Shown: positions 1 to 9,745 of the stretch, one piece after another
How positions within the stretch are numbered: the stretch's first letter is position 1
Layout of the letters: each line of letters begins with the position of its first letter
DNA from: Phymatolithon calcareum
Taxonomy: Eukaryota; Rhodophyta; Florideophyceae; Hapalidiales
Direction: 5' to 3'
Length of the DNA: 64,000 bases
NCBI GenBank assembly: GCA_977006965.1
Contig: OZ345379.1
Span: 1,798,001-1,862,000 of the forward strand
Translations under genes and position numbers: made by a program
The notes under the pieces: model-generated
The model's input: only the letters and a program-made list of their open reading frames with translations
Databases searched by the model: none
What the model was told of the DNA's origin: nothing

Positions 1-384
1 ACGAACCAAGCTACCAGTGCATCAAGCGCATCCATCTCATTCATCCTCACGCCCACCTGTGTCACCGACCGCACACTGTCGCAGACAGTCATTGGGAGCA
101 GTATATTGAATTGGCAGTATATTTTAGCATGGCTCTATTGCAGTAATATTGCGTGGCCTGTCTGTGTTGGTTTACGTATTGGTGGCTACGGAACAGATTC
201 TTGGAACTATGAAGTACGTATTTTGAGAACGGCCGCGCCAGTGGCTCTGAAAGTAATGCAGTCCATTCACGTGTGCCATTTAGCTTATTTCCATTTTACA
301 ATTCTGTATATACTGATCAAGACTGTGAGCATTTCACCTTACGGTTGTAAACCTCTTTGTTCCTGCTACCATCATTTCTCGACC
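1..384. other. No gene seen
   Basis: I see no supported gene. A short degenerate motif resembling TTGCAGTAATATTG recurs here and again near 690-760, suggesting a small interspersed or locally duplicated repeat. Confidence 0.3.
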
Positions 385-633
385 ATGTCGCGAAAACCGA
401 AGCCCGAGTTCGTTGCCAAAGGGCTCATGACAAAACGCGATGATGCGTTCAATATTCTGCCTTCTCGCGGGGAACGTGAATGTACTCCTACCAACGTTCG
501 GTGCTTGGTCTATGCTTGTCCGCGTAATGAAAACTGCAAGAACACCCCATCAGTTGTTACTTTCAAGAAGGGATCTGGGTGGAGGAAATGCTCGGAGTGC
601 AAGAGTAACAGAACAGGTGGAGGAAGATGCTGA
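385..633 (+). CDS. Small cysteine-rich hypothetical ORF
   Basis: An ATG-initiated ORF of about 82 residues, basic and cysteine-rich, with four cysteines in the second half (RCLVYACPRNENC) followed by a CxxC (WRKCSECK). The layout suggests a small zinc-binding module. No family is recognised, no second exon is evident, and it lies in AT-rich, repeat-like DNA. It could be the first exon of a transposase-type gene or chance. Confidence 0.22.
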   Translation: MSRKPKPEFVAKGLMTKRDDAFNILPSRGERECTPTNVRCLVYACPRNENCKNTPSVVTFKKGSGWRKCSECKSNRTGGGRC

Positions 634-1072
634 AGAGCAGCATTTGTTGGCTTTGTGACCTGCCTTAGTTGCTTACTCTGTGTTCTATTGTAGTCATATT
701 GGCTGCAGTAGTCGTTGCTTATTGCAGTAATATTGGCATGCGGAGCTCTATTGCAATAAAAATTGGATCCTTGCCTCTTCCTTGCTCCCAATCCCTGCTC
801 TTGCTGCATTTAGGATTGGGTGCTCGGATTTGGTCGCATTTGCCAAAAGTTTGCATCCACAATATCACTTAGCGGTTTGTCATTCGCCTTGACCATGTTC
901 CTCAAGCCCTTCTAGTCCAGTCATTGATTGTGTCTTTTTACAACGTGCTAAGTTCAGGTTTGCGTTGAGAATCTACTTTTTTATGAACTGTAAAATATGA
1001 AAAAAGTGATACATTTGAAACATTACAGCTGCATACTCATACCTTTGGAGATCAAGTAAAGATCTGCACCCC
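634..1072. other. Intergenic, upstream of TsaD gene
   Basis: AT-rich spacer holding more degenerate TTGCAGTAATATTG-like motifs. It ends at the ATG of the TsaD/Qri7 gene and should contain its promoter, but I see no defined element. Confidence 0.3.
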
Positions 1073-2524
1073 ATGCCTTCCCCATGTATAACCGTTCCGA
1101 CCGGGATGAAGTCAAGGCTTTCTCATCTCCGGCACTCTTTCTGTGTAAATCCGCACCACGTAATCAACATACACTCCCGCTCATTGCCAACAGTGCGCAG
1201 AATTTGCACACATGGCCATCATGTGATCCCAACGAGCAGAGCCGCTACACCTCGTCCAGCGTCGCAGCACAACCGGCGGCGCGGTGTCGGCCTTCCGAAA
1301 GGCCTGGACAATGGCATTCCACAAAAGCAGCTCACTGCAGATGAGTCCCCCTGGGAAGACTACCTTATTCCAACTCTGAGCGGCAATGCATCTCCCAAGG
1401 ACCCCTCGCGATACACTGAACCCTGTGCTCCATTCTACGTTCTCGGTGTAGAAAGTTCCTGCGACGACACCGCAGCCGCCGTGGTTTCCTCAACCGGCGA
1501 AATACTGGGAGCGGTGAAAGAAGGTCAGGATGCTCAAACGGCTGCATGGGGCGGTGTGGTGCCGGACGTCGCACGCGACGCGCACGAGGCTGCAATCGAA
1601 CGCGTAATATCCGGCGCACTTGCAGACGCCGCTCTACGTGCCGAAGATGTGCATGCAGTCGCCGCGACAATGGGTCCAGGATTGGAAGTTTGTCTGCGAG
1701 TGGGATACCGTGCGGCACGCGCGGTTGCGAAAAGCACAAATTCGGACTTTGTGGGTGTGAATCATCTGGAAGCGCACGTACTTGTGCCACGTTTAGAGCA
1801 TGAAATACCATTTCCATTCCTGACGCTACTCGTCTCTGGTGGTCATTGCCAATTACTTCTCGTACGCGATGTTGCCGATTATGCCGCGCTCGGTGCGACG
1901 CTCGATGATGCGCTTGGTGAGGCGTACGACAAGACGGCGCGACTACTCGGTCTGGCGCTTGTCGGCGGTGGTGGCGGTCCGGCGCTTGAAGCAGCGGCGC
2001 GTGGTGGGGACCCGACTGCAATTCCTTTCCCGGTGCCTATGCGCAAACGAGCGGACTGCAATTTCTCGTTCGCGGGACTGAAGACTTCTGTTCGCACTGC
2101 CGTTCGAAGGCTTGGCGGTGTGGAAGCTGTCAGAGCGAATGAGCAGCTGATGCGCGATGTGGCAGCCAGTTTTCAGGAGACAGCAATCCTGCATCTTGAG
2201 CAGAGGACAAGACGAGCGCTTAGGCGATGCAAGGGCGTAAAGCATCTGGTGGTATCTGGTGGAGTGGCCGCAAATTTGGTCGTGCGAGAACGGATGATAA
2301 AATTGGCTGAAAGTGAGGGCGTGGAGGCCAGATTTCCCAGAATGGATTTGTGTACCGATAACGGCGTCATGGTGGCTTGGGCAGGTGTGGAAAGGCTTCG
2401 ATGCGGGTTTGCGACGAATTACCATCGATTGGATGTGCGTGCTAGATGGCCGCTGGCCCAGATGATGGACCCTGTTGCTCCAGTGGCGGGGCCGGCTATG
2501 GCGACAGTTGTCCCGCGTGTGTGA
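1073..2524 (+). CDS. OSGEPL1: tRNA N6-adenosine threonylcarbamoyltransferase, mitochondrial type (TsaD/Qri7)
   Basis: Encodes 483 residues in one exon. It transfers the threonylcarbamoyl group to A37 of ANN-decoding tRNAs (t6A). The Kae1/TsaD fold starts near residue 120 with the nucleotide-binding strand VLGVESSCDDTAAA. It has the metal-binding motif NHLEAH near residue 230 (usually HMEGH), the VSGGHC loop, VSGGVAANLVVRERM, and a C-terminal CTDNGVMVAWAG that supplies the last metal ligand. The first 115 or so residues are rich in R, H and S and lack family similarity, as expected of an organelle transit peptide. That favours the mitochondrial Qri7/OSGEPL1 branch over cytosolic Kae1. The first ATG is used because the leader is in frame. 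The stop is TGA, which shows that TGA terminates in this genome. The glycine-to-alanine change in HxEAH is unusual but need not abolish binding. Confidence 0.93.
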   Translation: MPSPCITVPTGMKSRLSHLRHSFCVNPHHVINIHSRSLPTVRRICTHGHHVIPTSRAATPRPASQHNRRRGVGLPKGLDNGIPQKQLTADESPWEDYLIPTLSGNASPKDPSRYTEPCAPFYVLGVESSCDDTAAAVVSSTGEILGAVKEGQDAQTAAWGGVVPDVARDAHEAAIERVISGALADAALRAEDVHAVAATMGPGLEVCLRVGYRAARAVAKSTNSDFVGVNHLEAHVLVPRLEHEIPFPFLTLLVSGGHCQLLLVRDVADYAALGATLDDALGEAYDKTARLLGLALVGGGGGPALEAAARGGDPTAIPFPVPMRKRADCNFSFAGLKTSVRTAVRRLGGVEAVRANEQLMRDVAASFQETAILHLEQRTRRALRRCKGVKHLVVSGGVAANLVVRERMIKLAESEGVEARFPRMDLCTDNGVMVAWAGVERLRCGFATNYHRLDVRARWPLAQMMDPVAPVAGPAMATVVPRV

Positions 2525-3305
2525 CGTGCTGTGGGACATGGGCGCACTGTGGGAATCGCTTGTCTGGGTGCGACAGCTACAATTTTGTTAATGACATCAC
2601 GGGTTGCCGTTAGGAGTGTCATCTCATTCGCGGTCTGGAGGTGCTAATAAACAACTGTTGCTCCGGTTATCAAACCAAAATCAGGGGCTAAAGGGGATAA
2701 TTGTCGTTATCGCGAACATTGCGGTTGTGAATGCCCAGACCGCCTATCGATTAAGGTGATGTAGTTGCCATGAAAAGGATGGCGTGGTGCCATATCAAAG
2801 TTGCATCTGGCCAGCGTCATGGCGTGGACCGCTTGGGGAAGCACGGAGCAAAGAGTAGGATTCTTTGTGGACGACGGTCCGTCATGCGACGCGGCAGATA
2901 GCGTGGAGAGTCGCAGACATCAGTTCGGAGCACCGATCCACAACTGTAACGCCACTGGTAAGATACTGTACTTAGAGGCCAAACGTGCGGACTAATGTTT
3001 GTGGTTTTCTTCGCTGATGGCGGACTTGAGCAGGTTCGGGACTTTGGATTTACTGCATTGTATTTCGCATTCTCTCAATTGAGGTTACCGGCGCATAGGT
3101 GGCCTAAGTTTTCTCCATTCTATTCTACTTCTGCGTTATCGCCTCGCGTGCAAACGACATGTCTGAGGATGACGCTCCCAATGTTGGATCATGGCCGTAC
3201 AAATGTACTGTACAGTGTCACCGCCGAAAGTGCCAGTGATCCCCGGAGGGTACTGGTGCCCTCGACGATGAATGATCAGAAAAGTATGTACTGCAGAAGT
3301 AAAAT
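2525..3305. other. 3' flank of the Fanzor relic; no gene seen
   Basis: No convincing coding sequence. Because the Fanzor relic is on the minus strand, this is its 3' flank. In Fanzor and TnpB elements the guide (omega-like) RNA and the transposon end are encoded at this side. I could not find terminal inverted repeats by eye. Confidence 0.3.
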
Positions 3306-5935
3306 CTACGATGCTATGGAGCCAGTTCTTGTCAGATGCGGAGGACTTGGGAATCCCAGCAGTTCCTTAAGTCCACAAGTGCCGAAATTGGCAGCAGCAT
3401 TGGCGTCGCGGTCGACCTTCTGCACAGTACAAGCCCCGTCCAAGTCTGTCCGGTTGTTTCAGCAACGGAACACTCTTGAACGTTTGTCTTGTCTCAGCTG
3501 AAAGCCGCACGAGTGACAGCGCACAGATGTTCTGAACTCGTCGGTGAGAACGACAGGAACCATCAGGGCCAGCGATCGCAATAGGCGCTTTTGAGGGCAT
3601 GCACCCCGCCGCCCGTGTCTAGCCATGATTGCACCGAAAAACACAACTCTCCGTAGTGCACAAAGTTCCTTCTTCCTCATCCGTTTCATCTTTCCACGCT
3701 CCCTCCGTAGCAACTCGAGCTCTTCTCCAAACGCGATTCTTGTTGCCATACTGTGCACATTTCTCTGCCGCGCACGAAAACATGCAAACCTTCGTCGCTG
3801 CCTGTCTTCCGACATGAGCTCTGTGATCAACTTGTCCAGGTTCTCGTACGTTGTGGACCACAACGTACGAGAACCTGGACAAGTTGATCACAGAGCGGCA
3901 TTTGCTTCACCTGGAAGACGAAGACACACCTTGCTCAGTTGGCATAGCGCCTCCTTGTAATCTCCAACAACGCGGCTCTTCTCCACCTTTTCCGTGTGCC
4001 GTGCCAAGGAATCGAAGCGATACTCCTTAGATGAAACGTAATTACCGCGGTAATCGGTGTCGGAAAACAGTCTGCTGTTCTGCAGACGGTTGTTCGTCGG
4101 GTCTATCTTGACGCGTGCAGTGGTCCCGATGTTCACTTGACCAGGGTCGACGCCAATGACATGGAACGGTTCGCTCAAATCGTCGCGGATTGGCGCCGAG
4201 TTCCGGAAAAGCCCTCTGCGGTACTCGGTGAGGCGAAATGTTTCGTGTATACCCTTCCACCTCTCCTGTACGATCTCAGAGACGCCCGGAGGAATGAGTT
4301 TTGGACATACGGCATCCATTTCCTCACAGCCAGAGTCGCTCTCGGTTTCCGAATCGCTAGGTGTTTCCCCGATGGTAGCCAGACTTAGCTTGACTTGAAG
4401 TCCATCCGTCGTGATAGAGTTCACAAGCCAGGGCACAGGGACCGTCGGGTTCTCATTGTTCACTTTGTACTGGCTTCCGTTGGCAACCCATGGTGAGCTC
4501 GAGCAAACACCGATGAATTTATCGAACCGCCTTTTTTGCTTGAGAAGTTTTCGTCGCTTGCGGTTTTTCTTGCGGTCCCCCCGCGCGACGAGCGGGTCCT
4601 TGGCGCTTACACGCGAACGCTTTGATATGCGTTTTTTGTCGTGAAAGTCGAACACGCTTGTCCACCACGCCGGCGAGTCGGCATCACGCAAAGCATGGGT
4701 GCCGAGAAATTTCCTTGCTAATGCACGAATGCCGAAATTGTCATACTGGACAAACGCACGCTGGATGGAAAACACGGGTAGTAGAGAGAACCACTTCGGA
4801 ACCGAGTCCATCCCTGGAGATTTGAGAAAATCCCAGAGGGTTTTTCTTTCCTGAGCTACATCTTTCGGTAGCGCGAGAACATGCATCTCCTTCAACAGCT
4901 CGTCTGAGTCGAGCCAGCATGGCAAGGGGACTCGCAAGAACAAGTCGCGCTGGCGTTGAAAAGTTTCTTTCCTGTATACTCCATTGATCTTTCCCGCAAC
5001 AATTTCGGGCTGGAACATATCAATGGTTCGCCACGTCTCCTCCTTGCGGTCCAACAATTCCTTCCGACAGTACGACAACACTTGAAGGAGAGCTTCCGGC
5101 GACGGTTTTCCTGGCGAGTCGCGGAGGGGCTGGTAGACTTGTCAATACTCATCCACTAAAAGCTCAAGAGACGGTCACCAAGCGTACAGGTGATCTTCTC
5201 CACAGCATGATGAAATAACCGAGCTTGTCTGTGCTCTGTTGTGGAATAGCATGCCTTGATCACGGCAGCAGCGGTCTTCTTCACGTTCTGTGCGCCGTCA
5301 TCGCCGGGAGAGGGTAAGACAACTTGACCCACCGCGCATATGAAATGCTGGACGGTTCTTTCCTCAAAATTATCTGTCACGTGCCTTTTCAGCATCGTCA
5401 TGAAGCTCCGACATATCGTGTCTCTTCCCCTTGCGGCAAAAGACCGGAGTAAGGTCAACGTTTCTTGGGACAGATTGTCGTTATTTTCGTCAATGCTGTT
5501 CCGAAGAGACATTTGAATTTGCGCGGCAGTGGCGTTCGACGGATCTTCTAAACTTCTCGGTTTGTTCTTCTTGGCCTTTCGAAGCTGCTTACCGGGAAGC
5601 AGCGTAAACAGGTTGTTCACAAATGATTCTTGGAAAATTAAGCTTCTGGCTGCGGCGCTGTCGTATGCATCCGCAAGGACGTTCAAGAAAACAAACACAA
5701 GATGCCTTAGAACGCCTGGGGCTTTAGAGTCTTGGTTCATTTTGCTCAACAATGCGGCTTTCTTCGTGGGGCTTATCCCGTCTCGAACCCAAGCGTTCCC
5801 AGAGGTCGTAATCGTACGGACCCGAATACGGGAGCTTGTGAAGGAGCGTACGTTTGCAAAGTCGTTCAGCTCCTTCTTTATACGCCTGCCGACGGCGTCT
5901 CCGTCTGCATCTTCTTCCGTCATGATGGAGAGCAC
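3306..5935 (-). pseudogene. Fanzor (eukaryotic TnpB/IS605 OrfB-like RNA-guided nuclease), decayed
   Basis: On the minus strand three blocks make a protein of about 870 residues. An N-terminal block (5935-5156; first ATG 5923) has no clear motif. The central block (5141-3891) carries the RuvC-I motif VIGVDPGQVNIG with its aspartate codon at 4146-4148. The C-terminal block (3887-3306) carries RuvC-II in VVLTDEFRTS (glutamate codon 3537-3539), a zinc-ribbon CxxC (RCHSC, 3507-3518), and RuvC-III VDRDANAAANF (aspartate codon 3405-3407). This order of RuvC-I, RuvC-II, zinc ribbon, RuvC-III and the TDEFRTSxxCxxC signature are diagnostic of Fanzor/TnpB. Breaks: a frameshift near 5145-5160, in-frame TGA at 5142-5144, 3888-3890 and 3459-3461, and a 39-bp inverted duplication at 3818-3896. 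All three catalytic acidic residues survive. Family assignment is strong; inactivity is inferred from the stops, since neighbouring genes terminate with TGA. Introns removing the stops cannot be fully excluded. Confidence 0.82.
3818..3896. repeat. Perfect inverted repeat, 39-bp arms, 1-nt centre
   Basis: The arms 3818-3856 and 3858-3896 are exact reverse complements around A3857. The repeat lies inside the Fanzor relic between RuvC-I and RuvC-II. The arm nearer the C-terminal block reads as protein (YENLDKLITEL) continuous with the conserved downstream FRARQR segment. The other arm therefore looks like an inverted copy, and it introduces the in-frame TGA at 3888-3890. Confidence 0.95.
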
Positions 5936-6924
5936 AAAGACATTGGCAGTGACGTGATGTAACTGAGTAGAAAAGCTTCACCACGGGTTCCATTACTACC
6001 ATCTGTGTTCAAGATGAGGCGATGACTCGGCGGTTCTATTTTCGAAACGAAAGGGCCCGACGCGCATCCGCCGTGGCTGAAATCAGCGATAAGCGCATCG
6101 CATGTGGCACAACGACATAATGCACCGCCATGGTATTGGGGGACATGTCTGACGAAGCAAAACTCGCGCGACGAGCGGTGAAACGAAAAGGACCGGTCTG
6201 CTGTCCACTAGTTGAGCGGCTGAGAAGAGTGCAGTACATTGAGGATCGGATCCGCACAGGGAGCAGCCAGAGATTGATCAACAAAGCTGACCACAAAGAG
6301 AGCAACGGAAATCCACCCACGACTGCTTTTTGGGAACAATGGAAGAGCTGGCCTGGGTTTCACGAAGCTCGTGAAACGCAATCTGTTTAACTTCTTACAT
6401 GTATTCATGACTCAGCTTGAACCTCGAAGAAGAATAAAATGCTGAGCCCAAAAGCAATTTTGAAACTTTGCGCTTCCTGACCAGGAATATCTGCTTGACA
6501 CTGCAAGACATAGACTGACAGGCGAAATACTCTTGTGTTACAGAACCTTCGGTATTGCCCCTGTAGGATTCCTTGCTCGTTAATGGGGCACCCGGCGGAG
6601 CTCGAGCTTCCTCGCGATCTCGAGATCATTAGTTACATGGGCCGTCAGGAGAATATCATGACGTCGAGCAAAACCCCTTGGGAATTTCATGGACTCTTCG
6701 GCCGGAGAGACAACAGTCCTGCTTATCGACTATCTCTTGTCATACCAAACGTGTCACGAAACTGCACAAGAGGCCCAGACCTAGATATTTCTAGCTCAAG
6801 TTTCAGGGCTCTCGTGAGCGGTCAAAAACTCTCTTTGCCGTCCAAATCTTCATCTGATCCATCCTGTTCGACTATTTTTATCGATGTCTCTGCACACAAG
6901 CTACTCAAAGACGGCATTGAATAA
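5936..6924. other. Spacer between Fanzor relic and DIRS element
   Basis: Contains an unrecognised basic ORF (6130-6390, plus, 86 residues) with no domain I can name, and otherwise nothing supported. The 5' boundary of the Fanzor-bearing element probably lies here. Confidence 0.25.
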
Positions 6925-7140
6925 TTTTCTGATACTTGTTTGTGAAAAGATTCGTATTTATATGCCAGTACTATAGTCGTCGCAGGTAAGGGGGGAAGAT
7001 TCCTTTCTTCAATCTAAGCTAAACTGCTTACACACTCAGCCACGCGCATGACCACATCCACTCATAGAGTCCCATGTCGTATGAGAGCTCTCATAGCGAA
7101 TGCGTTCGCGTTGGTCTCGGTTCGGCCTTGGTGAATCGGC
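6925..7140 (-). repeat. DIRS split direct repeat B2
   Basis: A 216-bp segment repeated at 7356-7571. It forms the outer 3' end of the element on the minus strand. Confidence 0.9.
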
Positions 7141-7253
7141 GGGTTCGAGGCGGTTGTAATTGAGTTTGCTCGAGAATTGAGCGTAGTGAAGTGATTTCTC
7201 GATGCGTAAAGAGACGAAGTTGAATTGTCTGAAAACAGGGATGGGAGGGCGGG

Positions 7254-7356
7254 ACGCACAAAAACTCCCCCCCAAGACTTGGCGGCAATATCCAAATCAT
7301 TCCACGCCCAAGTCCGAAAATACCGTTCTGCTATGCAAGCTCGCAGAACTCTATAT
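7254..7356 (-). repeat. DIRS split direct repeat A2
   Basis: A 103-bp segment starting ACGCACAAAAACTCCCCCCC, repeated at 11351-11453. It lies between the two B copies, as expected of the inner A2 copy. Confidence 0.9.
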
Positions 7357-7571
7357 TTTCTGATACTTGTTTGTGAAAAGATTCGTATTTATATGCCAGT
7401 ACTATAGTCGTCGCAGGTAAGGGGGGAAGATTCCTTTCTTCAATCTAAGCTAAACTGCTTACACACTCAGCCACGCGCATGACCACATCCACTCATAGAG
7501 TCCCATGTCGTATGAGAGCTCTCATAGCGAATGCGTTCGCGTTGGTCTCGGTTCGGCCTTGGTGAATCGGC
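7356..7571 (-). repeat. DIRS split direct repeat B1
   Basis: The inner copy of the 216-bp B repeat, directly abutting A2. Just beyond it, near 7634-7672, a 16-bp unit (CGTTCGAAACGACGTC) is tandemly duplicated. Confidence 0.9.
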
Positions 7572-7803
7572 TCCGCCACCCCTTTACTCTGGTGGTGGCG
7601 AAACGTTGAAAAGCTTATATCGTTGCGCTAACCGCCGTTCGAAACGACGTCCGTTCGAAACGACGTCGGAGTTGAGGAGAAAATGTTTTTGAAGTTGATG
7701 CTGAACCTGGTCGGGTTGAAGGAATTGTTGCATAGACTTTGATGACGCCCATCGTCCACGAAGTTGGCTTTTGGTGCTCTTGTCGACTCGGAGTGCTAGG
7801 TGC

Positions 7804-9735
7804 TCATACCGCCCTGGACGGTCCATCAGCGGGGTTAGACTCGCTTCTGATATATATGCACTTTATATGTAAGTCTCCGGCCAACGTAAGAGCTGCCACT
7901 TGTCTGCAAATATGATAGAGTCCAAGACTCGATCTTCCTTTCTCTAGCGCCCCAATGAGCGCTTGATTGTCCACTCCAATGACCAACCTTTTTCCAAAGT
8001 TCATTTTGTTGCGTAAAAACCACTTAAGACCCAGTATGAGTGCTTTTCCTTCGAGAATGTTGATATGTGCGCTATTGCGCCATCGATGCCTGATTGCAAC
8101 TTTCCATGTTTTTCGACTCTGCCACTCACCTATTGGCTCACCATGCAGTAGTGATAGGTACTCGTCCTCGGTTGCATCAGTATAAACAACCCCTGCTCCA
8201 AAATTGCTTGCGTCAATGCAGAGGATTTTCTCGGAGAATTTGCGTTTGATGTTGCCGTATATGAGAGGTGAGAGATTTGAAAGAGTCCATAATTCGCATC
8301 GGGCGCCATACCTTGGGATTGGGCAGTAGGTATCGGCATGTAGCATTTCATAACATTCTTTTAGGATCGACAACATTGGCCGACGTAGGAGGAGGAACCA
8401 CACCCATTTTCCTAAAAGTGTAGACAGGTTATCATGTGACCATAGTTTAGCCCTCACCATTCGGTGAGTATCGGAGAGGACTTCACCCATCTTAATTGTT
8501 CTCGGTAAAAGGGTACCATTCTTTTTGACTTCAATACCAAGAATGTCCGTTGAGTCTTTTGGTGGCAGCTCCACCTTTCCATCCCCCGGCGGGAATCCAA
8601 TATCCTCACATTTGTCGCGGGCGGCAACCACATGTTCCCTAACTTCAGTTAAGTCAGTTCCCATGCAGAAAAAATCGTCGATATAGGCACCGTCTCGCGC
8701 TTCATTGAGGATGAGGTGGCTGGATGGTCGGATGGTGTCGTCGGGGTTTAGACAAGGGGTTTGACTTAAGGCGTTTTCATGGATTGATTGCCCCAAAAAT
8801 ACCGAATGTGACCAACCCATGGGTAGCACACATACCATGGGCCAGTATTTGACTCCTTCAATTGTCACAGCAGGGAGTCCGAAAAACGTCCATATCCATT
8901 TCGGCATTTTAATACGGTGGTAAAAGTTGTCCATGTCGGTCTTGCCGCAGTGTAGGTCCTCGTCGGATCCGAGGTAGAGGTCAACGAAGTCCCCGGGGTT
9001 TGGTAGAACAACCTCAGGAGAAGGGGTGAAGAATAAATTTGCCTTCCGAGCATCAATGATTAAGCGCTGTTTGTCCTTTTTCGGTACAGCAAATATGCCA
9101 TTAAGGACAGTCGGTTTGGTAGTGCTTAGGAAGACAATTCCTTTTTCTCGTAGTTTGAGGATGACCTGGTAGTACTCACGGGGGTCAACTCCAACATAGC
9201 CTCGGATTGATTTTAACGCATCATTGGTTGGTTTCGGGTCTTTTAAAACATTGTCAGGTGTAGCATATTTCATAGCAAGTTCCGGCGGCAAGGCGTCAAG
9301 CAGCTCGACGCTTCCTGCCACTCCGTCAGAAGGCAACGATAATTTTGAGGCCTCCATCCAAGTTTTCGGTTGACAACGCTCGGCTAAATAGGTAGAGCTT
9401 TCTGGTGGTACTCTCGTTGTCACCCATTGGTCCGCACGTGACAATAGTTGCCGGCGGAACGCCTGGTCGCATGAATCACTCACTGAAGAACATATTTCCG
9501 ATTGACTGGCCGTGAGTTGTTTGTCGTTGAAAATTAGGGGTACATCCATGCTGGCGACCTGCCCCCTGGAGAGGGCATTGAGGCAGGTTAGTACGTGCGC
9601 GTTGGCCGTCAGTATGGCATTTTCCTTACGTAATCGCGACCAATGGCGAGGCCCTTTTCCACTCGTCCTGCCATTAATTCCCCTGATCGGTAGGGGGAAT
9701 AACTCACGTCGGTCATCGGTAACAAATCTTTTCAT
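7804..9735 (-). CDS. DIRS-type reverse transcriptase / RNase H
   Basis: An intact 643-residue ORF with an ATG start. The fingers region has GIFAVPKKDKQRLIIDARKAN. The palm has KTDMDNFYHRIKMP and the catalytic YIDDFF box. An RNase H-type domain follows with LCIDASNFGAGV, HINILEGKALILGL and VIGVDNQALIGAL, closing with SNPADGPSR, a C-terminal signature of DIRS polyproteins. It starts 10 nt after the gag-like stop in another frame, so reinitiation or a separate transcript would be needed. An 80-residue ORF overlaps its 3' end (7584-7826, minus), where the tyrosine-recombinase ORF would be expected, and may be its remnant. There is no frameshift or stop, so the enzyme could be functional. Confidence 0.87.
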   Translation of the reverse strand: MKRFVTDDRRELFPLPIRGINGRTSGKGPRHWSRLRKENAILTANAHVLTCLNALSRGQVASMDVPLIFNDKQLTASQSEICSSVSDSCDQAFRRQLLSRADQWVTTRVPPESSTYLAERCQPKTWMEASKLSLPSDGVAGSVELLDALPPELAMKYATPDNVLKDPKPTNDALKSIRGYVGVDPREYYQVILKLREKGIVFLSTTKPTVLNGIFAVPKKDKQRLIIDARKANLFFTPSPEVVLPNPGDFVDLYLGSDEDLHCGKTDMDNFYHRIKMPKWIWTFFGLPAVTIEGVKYWPMVCVLPMGWSHSVFLGQSIHENALSQTPCLNPDDTIRPSSHLILNEARDGAYIDDFFCMGTDLTEVREHVVAARDKCEDIGFPPGDGKVELPPKDSTDILGIEVKKNGTLLPRTIKMGEVLSDTHRMVRAKLWSHDNLSTLLGKWVWFLLLRRPMLSILKECYEMLHADTYCPIPRYGARCELWTLSNLSPLIYGNIKRKFSEKILCIDASNFGAGVVYTDATEDEYLSLLHGEPIGEWQSRKTWKVAIRHRWRNSAHINILEGKALILGLKWFLRNKMNFGKRLVIGVDNQALIGALEKGRSSLGLYHICRQVAALTLAGDLHIKCIYIRSESNPADGPSRAV

Positions 9736-9745
9736 TTTTGTTCTA

